A stretch of DNA of 64,000 nt from Leptolyngbya sp. NIES-2104 (GCF_001485215.1 NZ_BBWW01000001.1:1-64000), one strand, 5' to 3'. Shown: positions 36,962-46,078, numbered from the stretch's first letter. The notes: a model not told the origin generated them from the letters alone. Program-made: numbers and translations.

Positions 36962-37342
36962 ATGCAGCCGAATTCAGAATTTCTCACTCCTGATGAATGT
37001 ATCGAAGTCGATAAAGCACTCCTGACTTCCAAAGACAAATTCTCAGCGCGGATTGCCATTTACGCTTTACGATCGCTCAAACAAATCGCTCAAAAATCCG
37101 GACAAGCGATCGCAGACTTGCACCCCACCCAAATCGAAGATTGGATCTACCAAGACAAAAGCTTACAAGGCGGCATCGACAACGAATTCAAAAAATTCTT
37201 CTCGCAGCTTGTGATTGCCTCAATCAATCCCCTCACCCAAATCGCCCAAGCCAACCAAACGAACATCGAATCTCTCACGATTTCCCAAGTCGTGTCATGG
37301 TTCGAGGTAAAAGCAAAAGAAGCCCTAAAATCCCAACGCTAA
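36962..37342 (+). CDS. hypothetical helical protein
   Basis: 126 residues, soluble, predicted all-helical (SARIAIYALRSLKQIAQKSG, FKKFFSQLVIASINPLTQIA). No recognised family. It follows mltA on the same strand after 57 bases and is followed by the repeat-rich intergenic region 37378-37507. The even codon use and clear helix pattern support it as a gene. Confidence 0.6.
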   Translation: MQPNSEFLTPDECIEVDKALLTSKDKFSARIAIYALRSLKQIAQKSGQAIADLHPTQIEDWIYQDKSLQGGIDNEFKKFFSQLVIASINPLTQIAQANQTNIESLTISQVVSWFEVKAKEALKSQR

Positions 37343-37377
37343 ATCTTCAGTCCCCTTCAGTGGACTTCGCACTGTCA

Positions 37378-37399
37378 GCCCCGAATTCCATTCCGGGGC
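37378..37399. repeat. palindromic repeat element (copy 2)
   Basis: A 22-base palindromic core (GCCCCG arms around ATTCCATT) differing from the core at 5987-6008 by one base. It is followed by GGGATCGCAACGAAGCG, a tail partly shared with copy 1 on its minus strand. Confidence 0.7.
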
Positions 37400-37400
37400 G

Positions 37401-37507
37401 GGATCGCAACGAAGCGAAAAACCTCGATCGCACTTGTTTCAACACTTCGGTTGCAACTTCCCTCACAATGCAGGATCGCAACGAAGCGAGAAACCTCGAT
37501 CGCACTT
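37401..37507. repeat. 35-bp direct repeat, two copies
   Basis: 37401-37435 and 37473-37507 are identical at 34 of 35 positions, starting GGATCGCAACGAAGCG and ending CTCGATCGCACTT. They are spaced 72 bases apart (start to start). The first follows the palindrome at 37378-37399 directly. They lie between a hypothetical gene and the cupin gene. Confidence 0.85.
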
Positions 37508-37510
37508 CGA

Positions 37511-37876
37511 TCACGACTCATAAACCGTTTCATCTTCCTGCCGCCAAGCCGGATCAACGATACAAATAAAGACGATCGCTTCCTCGCCCACATTCCGGAT
37601 AAACTGACGCGCATTTGGCGGAATATAAATCGCATCCCCAGCTTTCACCCTTTGCACTTCATCATCAATGTGCATCTCCCCAATTCCACTGAGAATGTAA
37701 TACACCTCAGAAGTCTTAAGCGAATGCGCGATCGACACCTGACCCACAGGCACGATCGCATGAGCTAAACTGTACCGCAATTCAACATCCTGCTTATCCG
37801 GGTGCAACAATTCCCGCAGCAGCGTTCCATCTCCCGCAACAAATTCCGGGCAGTCCGACAAATTTTTAACTAACAT
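37511..37876 (-). CDS. cupin-domain protein
   Basis: 121 residues with a single cupin barrel: the first motif is modified (HSLKTSEVYYILSGIGEMHI, with the metal-binding His and Glu) and the second is GDAIYIPPNARQFIRNVG, where the usual second-motif His is replaced. It may bind a metal or small molecule; mannose-6-phosphate isomerase-like or dioxygenase-like roles are possible but not shown. It follows the membrane Cys protein gene by three bases, so they are co-transcribed. Confidence 0.8.
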   Translation of the reverse strand: MLVKNLSDCPEFVAGDGTLLRELLHPDKQDVELRYSLAHAIVPVGQVSIAHSLKTSEVYYILSGIGEMHIDDEVQRVKAGDAIYIPPNARQFIRNVGEEAIVFICIVDPAWRQEDETVYES

Positions 37877-37879
37877 CGA

Positions 37880-38155
37880 CTATTGTTTAGAACGATAATC
37901 CGGACACTCGATCGCATCCTCAGACAGCGCCGTCATCGGATGCACCGGACATTTGAGATTATAGTCCCCCGTGAAAAATTGACAGTCCGGGCAAGGGACT
38001 TGGTGCATTTGTTTCGCCTGCTTCACCGTGTCGCGGGTCGTCTCATACACTCGCCAAACCGTCATCAAAACCAATCCCCAAGCCGCAACAAAACATATCG
38101 GAACCAAGAAAGGCTTAATCCAATGAATCAGATGCGCCAAAAAATTAAAAAACAT
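37880..38155 (-). CDS. small membrane protein with Cys clusters
   Basis: 91 residues: one N-terminal transmembrane helix (FLVPICFVAAWGLVLMTVW), then a soluble tail with CPDC, YNLKCPVHP and IECPDY, that is four Cys and a His in a metal-binding-like pattern. I do not recognise a named family. It is upstream of the cupin gene by three bases in a two-gene operon, divergent from the HlyD-type gene. Confidence 0.65.
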   Translation of the reverse strand: MFFNFLAHLIHWIKPFLVPICFVAAWGLVLMTVWRVYETTRDTVKQAKQMHQVPCPDCQFFTGDYNLKCPVHPMTALSEDAIECPDYRSKQ

Positions 38156-38277
38156 CTCGCGAAATCAACCAGATCGTTGTGGGCAATTTAAGTTAAATAT
38201 TATTAGACCCTTTCGCATCTAACGTCGGACTTAAGGGTTATTTACCGGTTTGCGATTGCCCACTTACCCAAACGATC

Positions 38278-39750
38278 ATGAGAGTTACCCTAGCTTCCAG
38301 TCCTGCTCAATCCCAGCAAACCCGTCACCAACTTGCCAATCCCGAAGACTCGCTTTCGTACGAATTGGGTAAAGCCGTCCAAGAATTACCGCCGTTGTAC
38401 ACCCGATTGCTGGCAGGCAGCATCAGTGTTCTTGTCCTCGGCACGATCGGGTGGGCGCATTTTAGCGAAGTGGAAGAAGTCGCCAACGCCAACGGAAAAA
38501 TCATTCCTTCAACCGAGGTTCGACCCTTCCGCGCTTCTAGTGTTGGCTCGATTACAAAAATCAACGTCAAACCTGGCATGACCGTTCAAAAAGGTCAAAC
38601 TTTGCTAGAGATCGACCCAGGAGCGACCGAAACGAACGTTGCGAGTCTGCAAAATGACGCGAAGAAGATTCAAGAAGACATTCGCCGTTTGGAAGCAGAA
38701 AGTCAGGGAGGCGGCGCGACCGGACAAGCACTTCAAGATCAATTGACCGCATCGCGTCAGAGAGAATTTAGCGAGAAACAGAATGCAGCAGTGGCGGAAG
38801 CGAATCGGCAGAGTGCCTCGATCGCGGAAGCCCAAGCCCGTTTAGAGCGCTTCCAAGATAACCTGGTGAACGCTCGTGTATCGTTGACGAATGCCACCAG
38901 CAGCAAAGAAGATGCCCGCAAGAATCTCGAAATTGCTCAAGAGCGGCAACGACGACTGAAAACTCTAGAGAACACGGGAGCCGTTCCGCATTTGGAACTA
39001 TTGAATGCTGAGGCTCAAGTGACCCAAGCCAGTCAGCAATTGACCAGCGCCATCAATCAGATCAATGATGCTGAAGGTCAGATCAGCACACTGACGAGAG
39101 AAATCGAGGCGCAACAAGAGCGAATTAATCAGGCTCAACAGGGTTTTGAATCGGCACGGAGTACGGCGCAAGGACTGGCTCCTCAGCGTCAATCAGAAGT
39201 CCTGACTCAGTTGAAGCAACGTCGAGAAGAATTGACCAAGAAACAGGGCGAAATTTCAGTTGCCACCCAACAACAGAAAGACCGCGAATCCTTGACGGCT
39301 CCATTTGATGGCGTGGTTTACAACTTGAAGGCGACACAAGGACCGATTCAGCAAGGTGAAGAACTACTTTCGTTATTGCCTGACGATCGCAATCTCGTTC
39401 TAGAGGTGAAAATCCTTAATCGCGATATTGGATTCGTGAAGCCCGGAATGAAGGCAAAAGTGAAATTGGCGACGTTCCCATATCAGGAATTTGGGGTGAT
39501 CGAGGGCGAATTGATTTCGATTAGCCCGGATGCCGTCACAGAACGAGATGAGAACGGGCGTGAATTGGGTCCTGTGTATCCGGCGAAGATTCGACTCGAT
39601 CGTAAAGCGATCGCGGTTCGAGGTCGCGAAGTCGAACTTTCTCCAGGGATGGCAGGAACGGCGGATATCGTGACGAGAGATCGATCAATCTTGTCGTTCT
39701 TGATCGAACCGATTACAAGACGATTCAGCGAAGCCTTCTCGGTGCGCTAA
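38278..39750 (+). CDS. HlyD-family membrane fusion (adaptor) protein
   Basis: 490 residues. One transmembrane helix (about 43-61; LLAGSISVLVLGTIGW), a split lipoyl/barrel-sandwich domain (VGSITKINVKPGMTVQKGQ and SLTAPFDGVVYNLKATQG), a coiled coil of about 200 residues (about 115-330), and the C-terminal HlyD signature (FVKPGMKAKVKLATFPYQEF). Such adaptors bridge an inner-membrane exporter and an outer-membrane TolC-type channel. No ABC exporter is adjacent, so its partner is elsewhere. Confidence 0.9.
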   Translation: MRVTLASSPAQSQQTRHQLANPEDSLSYELGKAVQELPPLYTRLLAGSISVLVLGTIGWAHFSEVEEVANANGKIIPSTEVRPFRASSVGSITKINVKPGMTVQKGQTLLEIDPGATETNVASLQNDAKKIQEDIRRLEAESQGGGATGQALQDQLTASRQREFSEKQNAAVAEANRQSASIAEAQARLERFQDNLVNARVSLTNATSSKEDARKNLEIAQERQRRLKTLENTGAVPHLELLNAEAQVTQASQQLTSAINQINDAEGQISTLTREIEAQQERINQAQQGFESARSTAQGLAPQRQSEVLTQLKQRREELTKKQGEISVATQQQKDRESLTAPFDGVVYNLKATQGPIQQGEELLSLLPDDRNLVLEVKILNRDIGFVKPGMKAKVKLATFPYQEFGVIEGELISISPDAVTERDENGRELGPVYPAKIRLDRKAIAVRGREVELSPGMAGTADIVTRDRSILSFLIEPITRRFSEAFSVR

Positions 39751-39758
39751 ATTTTCGG

Positions 39759-39792
39759 GGGGCGGTCATTCTGGCTGTCCCTTGTTTTTTTT
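39759..39792 (+). terminator. terminator after the HlyD-type gene
   Basis: A 9-bp RNA stem including G-U pairs (39759-39767 with 39773-39781), 5-base loop, followed by TTG and eight T. It starts eight bases after the stop codon. Confidence 0.75.
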
Positions 39793-40025
39793 CTCACTTT
39801 TGAAACGCATCCGAAAAAATTCTGATTTAACAGAACGTAATATTTCACATCTGCGCTATGATAGAGCGTAGTGTAGCGAAACGATTGCGTCTGACCACAC
39901 CGCATCTTCGAGTGGTGAGTAATAGTGAGGAAACTCCAATCGCGATCGAGCTAATTCATTCAGCTTTCGCTCTTGATCGAAGATTCTAGTTTGATTCTCT
40001 TTTACTTACATTTCTGAAGTTTTAC
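39793..40025. other. long leader region before rimO
   Basis: About 230 bases without a gene. A possible -10 box (TATGAT, 39857-39862) is present, but no matching -35 box at the usual distance. Short complementary segments occur (for example ACCAC near 39893 with GTGGT near 39912). I see no recognisable RNA family; a structured rimO leader is possible. Confidence 0.35.
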
Positions 40026-41378
40026 ATGGGCAACAAGCCAACGATCGCCTTTTCTCATTTGGGTTGCGAAAAAAATCGAATCGATACTGAGCATATGCTC
40101 GGTTTACTCGTTCAAGCAGGGTACTCCGTCGATGCTGACGAAGAACTCGCGGATTATGTCATTGTCAATACCTGTAGTTTTATCCAAGCCGCCCGCGAAG
40201 AATCGGTGCGAACCTTGGTCGAACTCGCAGAAGCTGATAAAAAAATTGTGATCACAGGCTGTATGGCGCAGCACTTCCAAGAGCAGCTTTTGGACGAACT
40301 TCCGGAAGCGGTAGCGCTTGTGGGCACAGGCGACTATAATAAGATTGTGAGCGTCATCGAACGCGCAGAAGCTGGAGAGCGCGTCAAAGAAGTTTCTCAA
40401 GAACCGACTTATATTGCCGACGAAACCACTCCTCGATATCGCACCACGACCGAAGGAGTTGCTTACCTGCGGATTTCTGAAGGGTGTGATTACCGTTGCG
40501 CCTTTTGTATTATCCCGCACTTGCGAGGAAACCAGCGATCGCGCACAATTGAATCGATCGTTCAAGAAGCGAAACATCTCGCTTCTGAAGGCGTAAAAGA
40601 GATTATCCTGATCTCACAGATCACGACCAACTACGGATTAGACTTGTACGGAGAACCCAAACTTGCGGAACTCCTCCGCGCTCTGGGTCAAGTTGATGTC
40701 CCTTGGATTCGGATGCACTACGCCTATCCAACTGGACTGACTCCGAAAGTGATCGAAGCGATTCGCGAAACGCCGAACGTTCTCCCTTACCTCGATTTAC
40801 CGCTTCAGCACTCCCACCCGGAAGTCCTGCGATCGATGAATCGCCCCTGGCAAGGTCGTGTAAACGACGGCATCATTGAACGGCTCAAAGCTGAGATTCC
40901 CAATGCCGTGTTGAGAACGACGCTGATTGTGGGTTTCCCTGGCGAAACCGATGAACACTTTGAGCATCTCAAGCAGTTCATTCAGCGTCACGAGTTTGAT
41001 CACGTTGGCGTGTTTACCTTCTCACCCGAAGAAGGCACCCCTGCTTACACGCTGTCGAATCAGTTGCCCCAATCGGTGATGGATGCGCGTCGAGATGCCT
41101 TGATGCAGCTTCAACAGCCGATTTCGCTCAAGAAGAATCGCGCTCAGATTGGCAAGGTCGTGGATGTGCTGATCGAGCAAGAGAATCCCCAAACCGGAGA
41201 ACGAATTGGTCGATCGAGCCGATTCTCTCCTGATGTGGATGGACTCGTATATGTCGAAGGCGATGCACCGTTAGGGTCGATTGTACCTGTGACGATCGTG
41301 GATGCTGATGTATACGATTTATACGGTCGAGTTGCCACTGCTGCGGATTTGATCCAAGTTCCGGCGCTGATCGTTTAG
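40026..41378 (+). CDS. rimO: ribosomal protein S12 methylthiotransferase RimO
   Basis: 450 residues. The N-terminal UPF0004 domain has Cys in [25 protein letters not shown] and ITGCMAQ. The radical-SAM domain has CDYRCAFC (CxxxCxxC). A C-terminal TRAM domain follows (about 380-445). It adds a methylthio group to an aspartate of ribosomal protein S12 using two 4Fe-4S clusters and [11 protein letters not shown] rather than TYGCQMN separates it from MiaB. Confidence 0.93.
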   Translation: MGNKPTIAFSHLGCEKNRIDTEHMLGLLVQAGYSVDADEELADYVIVNTCSFIQAAREESVRTLVELAEADKKIVITGCMAQHFQEQLLDELPEAVALVGTGDYNKIVSVIERAEAGERVKEVSQEPTYIADETTPRYRTTTEGVAYLRISEGCDYRCAFCIIPHLRGNQRSRTIESIVQEAKHLASEGVKEIILISQITTNYGLDLYGEPKLAELLRALGQVDVPWIRMHYAYPTGLTPKVIEAIRETPNVLPYLDLPLQHSHPEVLRSMNRPWQGRVNDGIIERLKAEIPNAVLRTTLIVGFPGETDEHFEHLKQFIQRHEFDHVGVFTFSPEEGTPAYTLSNQLPQSVMDARRDALMQLQQPISLKKNRAQIGKVVDVLIEQENPQTGERIGRSSRFSPDVDGLVYVEGDAPLGSIVPVTIVDADVYDLYGRVATAADLIQVPALIV

Positions 41379-41498
41379 TACAAACTGCTGTGTTGAAATG
41401 ACGATGTACTCTGTTTGATTCCGAAATGTTAGACCCTTGTTAGACCTTCACCGCTTCTAAACTCTCTTACCCTTTTTCCGCGCCCTTTAGTTGGCACT

Positions 41499-41562
41499 GC
41501 GTAGCGTACTGCTCTACGCCCGATTCAGACGGTTTGGCTTGTTTGCGAAAGACCGTCCCTGA
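41499..41562 (+). promoter_or_regulatory. structured 5' leader of the DEAD-box helicase gene
   Basis: Two consecutive hairpins within 110 bases of the start codon: GCGTAG (41499-41504) with CTACGC (41514-41519), and TCAGACGGT (41525-41533) with ACCGT plus CTGA (41552-41562, two-base bulge). The ribosome-binding site AGGAGA lies further down. The arrangement suits cold- or redox-responsive control of mRNA stability or translation. Confidence 0.5.
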
Positions 41563-41609
41563 GTTTCGCCCACTTTGGCGCAAGACTATTACTTTTACTA
41601 GGAGACTCA

Positions 41610-43049
41610 ATGACCCTTTCTTTTCAAAGCCTCGGACTGTCTGAAGAACGAATTAGCCATCTGGAAGAACTCGGCTTTACTGCCCCGACTGCGATTCAAG
41701 CCCAAGCCATTCCTCATCTACTCGCTGGGCGCGATGTGGTCGGTCAAGCACAAACCGGAACCGGAAAAACTGCGGCGTTTGGTCTTCCGATTCTAGAGCG
41801 CATTGATCTAAAATCTCCGACCGTTCAAGCTCTGATTCTGACTCCGACTCGTGAGCTAGCAATGCAGGTCTGTCAAGCGATTCGATCGTTTACCAACGAT
41901 CGACGCGTCAAAGTCGTGACGATTTACGGCGGACAATCGATCGAGCTTCAAGTCGATCGGTTACGTCGCGGCGCTCAAATCGTGGTGGGAACTCCCGGAC
42001 GCGTGATCGATTTACTCGGTCGTGGCGATCTAAGACTCGACAATCTAGAGTGGCTCGTACTCGATGAAGCCGACGAAATGCTGAATATGGGCTTTATTCA
42101 AGATGTCGAGAAGATTCTGAGCCAAGCTCCCGCTGAACGTCAGACGACTTTCTTCTCTGCGACGATGGAACCCTCGATTCGCAAGTTGGTGAACAAGTTC
42201 TTGAATTCGCCTGTGACGGTAACGATCGAGCAACCGAAAGCTGCACCGTCTCGTATTAATCAAGTCGCTTATACGATTCCTCGCGGATGGAATAAAGCAA
42301 AAGCAATCTTGCCGATTCTTGAACTCGAAGATCCAGAAGCAGCGATCATCTTTGTTCGGACTCGTCGGGCTGCCGCAGAATTGACCAGCCAACTGCAAGC
42401 GGCTGGACACAGCGTGGATGAATACCACGGTGATTTGAGCCAGAGCCAGCGTGAGCGTTTATTGCTCCGGTTCCGTCAGCAGCAGATTAAATGGGTGGTT
42501 GCGACTGATATCGCGGCACGAGGCATTCACGTGGATGACCTGACTCATGTGATTAACTACGATCTGCCGGATAGTGTCGAAAGCTATGTTCACCGGATTG
42601 GTCGGACTGGACGTGCAGGTAAGGAAGGTACAGCGATTTCGCTCGTGCATCCGCTCGATCGACGTAAATTGCGTGACATCGAGAACCATGTGCGTCAGCG
42701 TTTAGAGATCAAAGCAATTCCGACTCGTGCAGAAATCGAAGCGCGTTACCTGGATAAATTGCAGTCTCAGGTGCGTGAAACTCTCGCAGGTGAGCGAGTT
42801 GCATCGTTCTTGCCGATCGTGTCTCAGTTAGCTGAAGATTACGAACCGCATACGATCGCAGCGGCGGCTCTTCAGATGATTTACGATCGCACTCGACCCG
42901 CTTGGTTGACGATCGGCACTGATCCGACTCCAGAAGAAAATGGCTCCGGCTCTGGACGCTCTTCGGGTGGACCTAAGCAGAAACCTGTGAAGCGTGCTAG
43001 ACCTTCGGGATCTTCGGGTCATCGTCGTCAGCCTGCACAATCGAAGTAA
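41610..43049 (+). CDS. crhR: DEAD-box RNA helicase, CrhR/CsdA type
   Basis: 479 residues with the complete motif set: Q motif and AQTGTGKTAAF, PTRELAMQV, TPGRVIDL, DEADEML, FSATM, and the C-terminal lobe IIFVRTRRAA, ATDIAARGIHVDDLTHV, HRIGRTGRAGKEG. The tail after about residue 370 carries an RNA-binding-like region and a Gly/Ser/Lys/Arg-rich end. It unwinds RNA duplexes; the cyanobacterial homologue CrhR is induced by cold and by a reduced electron-transport chain. AGGAGA lies six bases before the ATG. The gene is closed by its own terminator. Confidence 0.9.
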   Translation: MTLSFQSLGLSEERISHLEELGFTAPTAIQAQAIPHLLAGRDVVGQAQTGTGKTAAFGLPILERIDLKSPTVQALILTPTRELAMQVCQAIRSFTNDRRVKVVTIYGGQSIELQVDRLRRGAQIVVGTPGRVIDLLGRGDLRLDNLEWLVLDEADEMLNMGFIQDVEKILSQAPAERQTTFFSATMEPSIRKLVNKFLNSPVTVTIEQPKAAPSRINQVAYTIPRGWNKAKAILPILELEDPEAAIIFVRTRRAAAELTSQLQAAGHSVDEYHGDLSQSQRERLLLRFRQQQIKWVVATDIAARGIHVDDLTHVINYDLPDSVESYVHRIGRTGRAGKEGTAISLVHPLDRRKLRDIENHVRQRLEIKAIPTRAEIEARYLDKLQSQVRETLAGERVASFLPIVSQLAEDYEPHTIAAAALQMIYDRTRPAWLTIGTDPTPEENGSGSGRSSGGPKQKPVKRARPSGSSGHRRQPAQSK

Positions 43050-43071
43050 CGCTCAACTCTCTTGTATGATC

Positions 43072-43104
43072 AAAACTCCGGCTTCTTTTCGAGGTCGGAG
43101 TTTT
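43072..43104 (+). terminator. terminator of the helicase gene
   Basis: A 9-bp stem AAAACTCCG (43072-43080) with CGGAGTTTT (43096-43104), 15-base loop, ending in T residues, 22 bases past the stop codon. Confidence 0.8.
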
Positions 43105-43123
43105 TGAGATATTTAGACTCATA

Positions 43124-43906
43124 ATGCGAAGAATGCTATCCACTGATATCCTTGCGTTTTATCGAAATCTCTGTTCGCAGACCTTGACTGTCGTCGATCT
43201 CGAAACTTCTGGTCACAAGCCGCCTCGGAGTCGAGCGATCGAGGTTTCCGTTTTAAACGCTAGTTTGAAAGATGGCATTCTCAATCAAGAAACGTATTTA
43301 ATTAATCCGGGTGTGAACCTGCCGCCGATCATTACGAACATTACCGGCATCACTCAGGAAATGCTAGAAGATGCGCCGCCCCCGGAAGAAGTTTGGGCAA
43401 AGTGTTTGCCGTTATTAGAGCAGGGCGTTTTGACGGCGCACAATATTAGTTTTGACTATCCGTTTATTCGATCGGAATATGCGCGGTTGGGGATTCCGTT
43501 TTATCGATCGAAGTCTGAGCAGTTCTGCACCGTAAAATTCTCGCGCTTGATGTTGTCGGAGTTACCGTCACGCAGTTTACCGAACTTAGTCAAACATTTT
43601 CAGTTTCCAGTCGGAGAATCGCATCGTGCAGAAGCTGATACGATGGCGTGTTGGTTATTAGCGGAAATGCTATTGAAAGAAATTGCGAATGAAGATGATG
43701 AAGCGGTATTAGCAAGGATTGGACAGCAATTATTATCGATTAGTGATGCAGTTAAGATTATTGGCGGATCGCAAAAGACAGCACGTGCTCGATTAGATGC
43801 AGCAGGAGTTGAACCGTATGTTTCTCAGCGGACAGGAACGCACCTGTTCCGGCGGGCGGATGTTGAGCGAGTTTATTGGCAAAAACATCAACTCTCGTTA
43901 CCTTGA
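43124..43906 (+). CDS. DnaQ-like 3'-5' exonuclease (DEDDh)
   Basis: 260 residues. The exonuclease domain (about 20-190) has D25 and E27 in VVDLETSG, the Asp of NISFDYPFI, and His and Asp in HRAEADTMA: all catalytic positions of DEDDh enzymes such as DNA polymerase III epsilon and RNase T. A C-terminal helical segment with an HTH-like pattern (about 205-255; AVKIIGGSQKTARARLDAAG) is not part of the nuclease fold. It could be a repair or RNA-processing exonuclease. Its 3' end overlaps the convergent photolyase gene by 19 bases. Confidence 0.85.
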   Translation: MRRMLSTDILAFYRNLCSQTLTVVDLETSGHKPPRSRAIEVSVLNASLKDGILNQETYLINPGVNLPPIITNITGITQEMLEDAPPPEEVWAKCLPLLEQGVLTAHNISFDYPFIRSEYARLGIPFYRSKSEQFCTVKFSRLMLSELPSRSLPNLVKHFQFPVGESHRAEADTMACWLLAEMLLKEIANEDDEAVLARIGQQLLSISDAVKIIGGSQKTARARLDAAGVEPYVSQRTGTHLFRRADVERVYWQKHQLSLP

Positions 43907-45561
43907 AGTGAATCTAGCAAACTAAGCTGAATGATATTTGAATCAGTGTTGGGCTTTTTACGGCGAGATGTGGTTTTATGAGGTTTGATTTCGACATGAG
44001 CCACAAGCCACGATCGGAGCCACGTCGATCGCTCTAAATCTAGTTCGTCCAAATCCAATGCAGCAGGAAAGAGATCGGGTGAAGGTAACTGTGCCCATCG
44101 AATTTCGCTTTCAAACTGATCATGTCCAAATGGCAGCACTGATTCAGGCATTCGAGCTAGGTACGGCAAAACGTTGGAACTTTGGCGAAAGTTCGATCGC
44201 TGTTCTTCTAATCGCTGAACTCGGCTCGATCGTGCTTCTCGATAGTTCAAAATTGGTGCAGGGTAGCCCTTGACCCGTGGTGGTAGACCTAATTGAACAG
44301 CGGGAACATCGGCAAGCTCTGGAACCCATTTTTTGATAAATTCGCCATTGGGATCACAGCGATCGACAGCGGCTTGTTCTGGGTTGTAAATGCGCGTCCA
44401 GCTTTTATCTAAACAATGGGTGACTCCGGCTTGCATTGCCCATTGATAATGATCGATCGGACAGTCACCATCGATTAAATGCCGCATGAAATGAAGCGCA
44501 CCGTAACGCCAATCCATACCGAGTAGATTGCTCAAGAAGCTGGAATAGATCGCCCGCGATCGAAAGTTCATCGCCATCCATCCGCCTGTCGCTTCTAAAC
44601 ATCGAGCGGCGGCATCAATGATTGGAAATCCGGTTTGTCCCGTTTTCCAAGCTTCGTAAAGGGTTTCGTCGAAGTCCCAACCGTCTTGGTCGAATACCGA
44701 ATAAAGCGATCGTAGTTCTAACTGAGGCAGATAGCGGAATCTCTGAGCGAATCCGCTTCCCCAGCGCAAACGTGAGATAAATTGTTTTCGACTTCGTTGT
44801 ATTTTCTGATCGCTTTCGTATTTCAGCAATCGTTGTGTCATTTGATAACACTCACGAATTGAAATCGCTCCGAATTTGATATGTGGACTTAATCCTGATG
44901 TGATTTCTGCACCGGGATACGAAAGCTGCCAATAATATCGATCAACCTTTTCTTTTAGGAATGCTTGGAGCATTTCTCTTGCTGCATTCGTTCCAGCAGG
45001 CGGGATCGGTTTATTGTCAGGGAGTAATCCTAAATCGGTTAATGTCGGAATCGGTTCACTGAAGACATCCTCTGGAGTCGGGATATTGAGCGGAGTGGGC
45101 AACATTTCCGCACTCATTTCGCGATACCAAAACTTTCGGTAGTCGCTGTAGGGCATCAACTCCGAAGCGGCGGCAGTCGGTTCAAACCAGCGAATTCTGA
45201 GATTTTGCTCTTCTAGAGCGCGATTGAGTCGGGCATCTCTGACGCGCCCGTAGATGCGTTCATAGTCAACGTAAGCATAGATGCCATCTGATCCAGTTTC
45301 TCGAATGAGATTTGGTAAGATTTCGACCGGATCACCGAATCGGAGAATCAATCGCCCGCCTCGATCGCGCAAATTCTCATCGAGCGATCGCAAACAGTCC
45401 AACATAAACGCAACTCGCGCCGATCCAGTTTCGGGATGATGCAGCAAAGCACGATCGAAGATAAACACCGGAATCACAGCCCCACGCGAAACGGCTCTGT
45501 GCAAGGGAGCATGGTCACTAATGCGTAAATCTCGGCGAAACCAAACGATCGTGCGCTTCAT
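43888..45561 (-). CDS. photolyase/cryptochrome family flavoprotein
   Basis: 557 residues. The N-terminal antenna domain starts MKRTIVWFRRDLRISDHAPL. The C-terminal FAD domain is clear (FISRLRWGSGFAQRF, TGFPIIDAAARCLEATGGW, DWRYGALHFMRHLIDGDCP). The segment at the flavin reads PIDHYQWAMQAG instead of the NNGGWQW-type sequence of E. coli class I photolyase, so this belongs to another subgroup and may be a photoreceptor or an atypical photolyase. A roughly 80-residue basic tail follows. Its ATG overlaps the stop of the preceding small gene (ATGA). Confidence 0.85.
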   Translation of the reverse strand: MKRTIVWFRRDLRISDHAPLHRAVSRGAVIPVFIFDRALLHHPETGSARVAFMLDCLRSLDENLRDRGGRLILRFGDPVEILPNLIRETGSDGIYAYVDYERIYGRVRDARLNRALEEQNLRIRWFEPTAAASELMPYSDYRKFWYREMSAEMLPTPLNIPTPEDVFSEPIPTLTDLGLLPDNKPIPPAGTNAAREMLQAFLKEKVDRYYWQLSYPGAEITSGLSPHIKFGAISIRECYQMTQRLLKYESDQKIQRSRKQFISRLRWGSGFAQRFRYLPQLELRSLYSVFDQDGWDFDETLYEAWKTGQTGFPIIDAAARCLEATGGWMAMNFRSRAIYSSFLSNLLGMDWRYGALHFMRHLIDGDCPIDHYQWAMQAGVTHCLDKSWTRIYNPEQAAVDRCDPNGEFIKKWVPELADVPAVQLGLPPRVKGYPAPILNYREARSSRVQRLEEQRSNFRQSSNVLPYLARMPESVLPFGHDQFESEIRWAQLPSPDLFPAALDLDELDLERSTWLRSWLVAHVEIKPHKTTSRRKKPNTDSNIIQLSLLDSLQGNES

Positions 45562-45896
45562 GAATGTTGTTCAAGAAATTGATTCACATCTTCGATCAGG
45601 CGGCTCAATTCGGCTTCGGTGTTGAGTCGAATGCGATCGTCACGCAGAGTAACCAGCACTCTTGCCGCAAATGGAGAAGCCCAGATATTCGGATTACAAA
45701 ATAACTCTAGGAATACATCTCCAGTGTAGCGATATTCCATTGAGGGTTGCGGTGCGGGTCTCCCTCCCGTAGTGGTCGCTGTCGTTTTCAAGCGTCCCAT
45801 TAGTTCATTCAGGTGGGTCTTCAGATCTTGAGCGGCTTCGGGTGTGAAGCGGAACGCGACCGAGCCAGTGTCTAGATTTAAGGTGAATTGGGTCAT
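45558..45896 (-). CDS. conserved-looking hypothetical protein coupled to the photolyase gene
   Basis: 112 residues, beta-alpha pattern (FTLNLDTGSVAFRFTPEAAQ, YRYTGDVFLELFCNPNIWAS, FAARVLVTLRDDRIRL). I do not recognise a named family. It overlaps the photolyase start by four bases, so translation is coupled and a role linked to light sensing or repair is possible. No membrane segment or signal peptide is present. Confidence 0.6.
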   Translation of the reverse strand: MTQFTLNLDTGSVAFRFTPEAAQDLKTHLNELMGRLKTTATTTGGRPAPQPSMEYRYTGDVFLELFCNPNIWASPFAARVLVTLRDDRIRLNTEAELSRLIEDVNQFLEQHS

Positions 45897-46049
45897 GATT
45901 GATTTTTTATTGTCTTTGTCATTCTAATTTTTTAGCTGATAATCTTTCACAACAATTTCGAGAACACGATCGAAGACCAGCGGTGCAGAGAATGCGATCG
46001 CGATTCAATACTGAGAACTTTGTCAAAAAGATCCAACCGTTATGAAAAG

Positions 46050-46078
46050 CTAAAAGCTATTAGTGATGAAGCTTTTAG
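46050..46078. promoter_or_regulatory. 9-bp inverted repeat upstream of the CDF transporter gene
   Basis: CTAAAAGCT (46050-46058) with AGCTTTTAG (46070-46078), separated by 11 bases, centred about 67 bases before the start codon. The position suits an operator for a metal-responsive repressor or a leader hairpin. It matches no consensus I can name. Confidence 0.4.

Noticed and set aside
37401-37507. Two 35-bp repeats as a minimal CRISPR array
   Set aside because: Only two copies, no cas genes, and the unit ends in common HIP1-type sequence and shares its tail with the palindromic repeat family.
39857-39862. TATGAT as the rimO promoter -10 box
   Set aside because: No -35 element lies at a suitable distance, so it is kept only as a remark in the leader entry.
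39927-39937. GAGGAAACTCC resembling part of a structured RNA
   Set aside because: A single short motif without the surrounding helices of RNase P RNA or any other family I can recognise.
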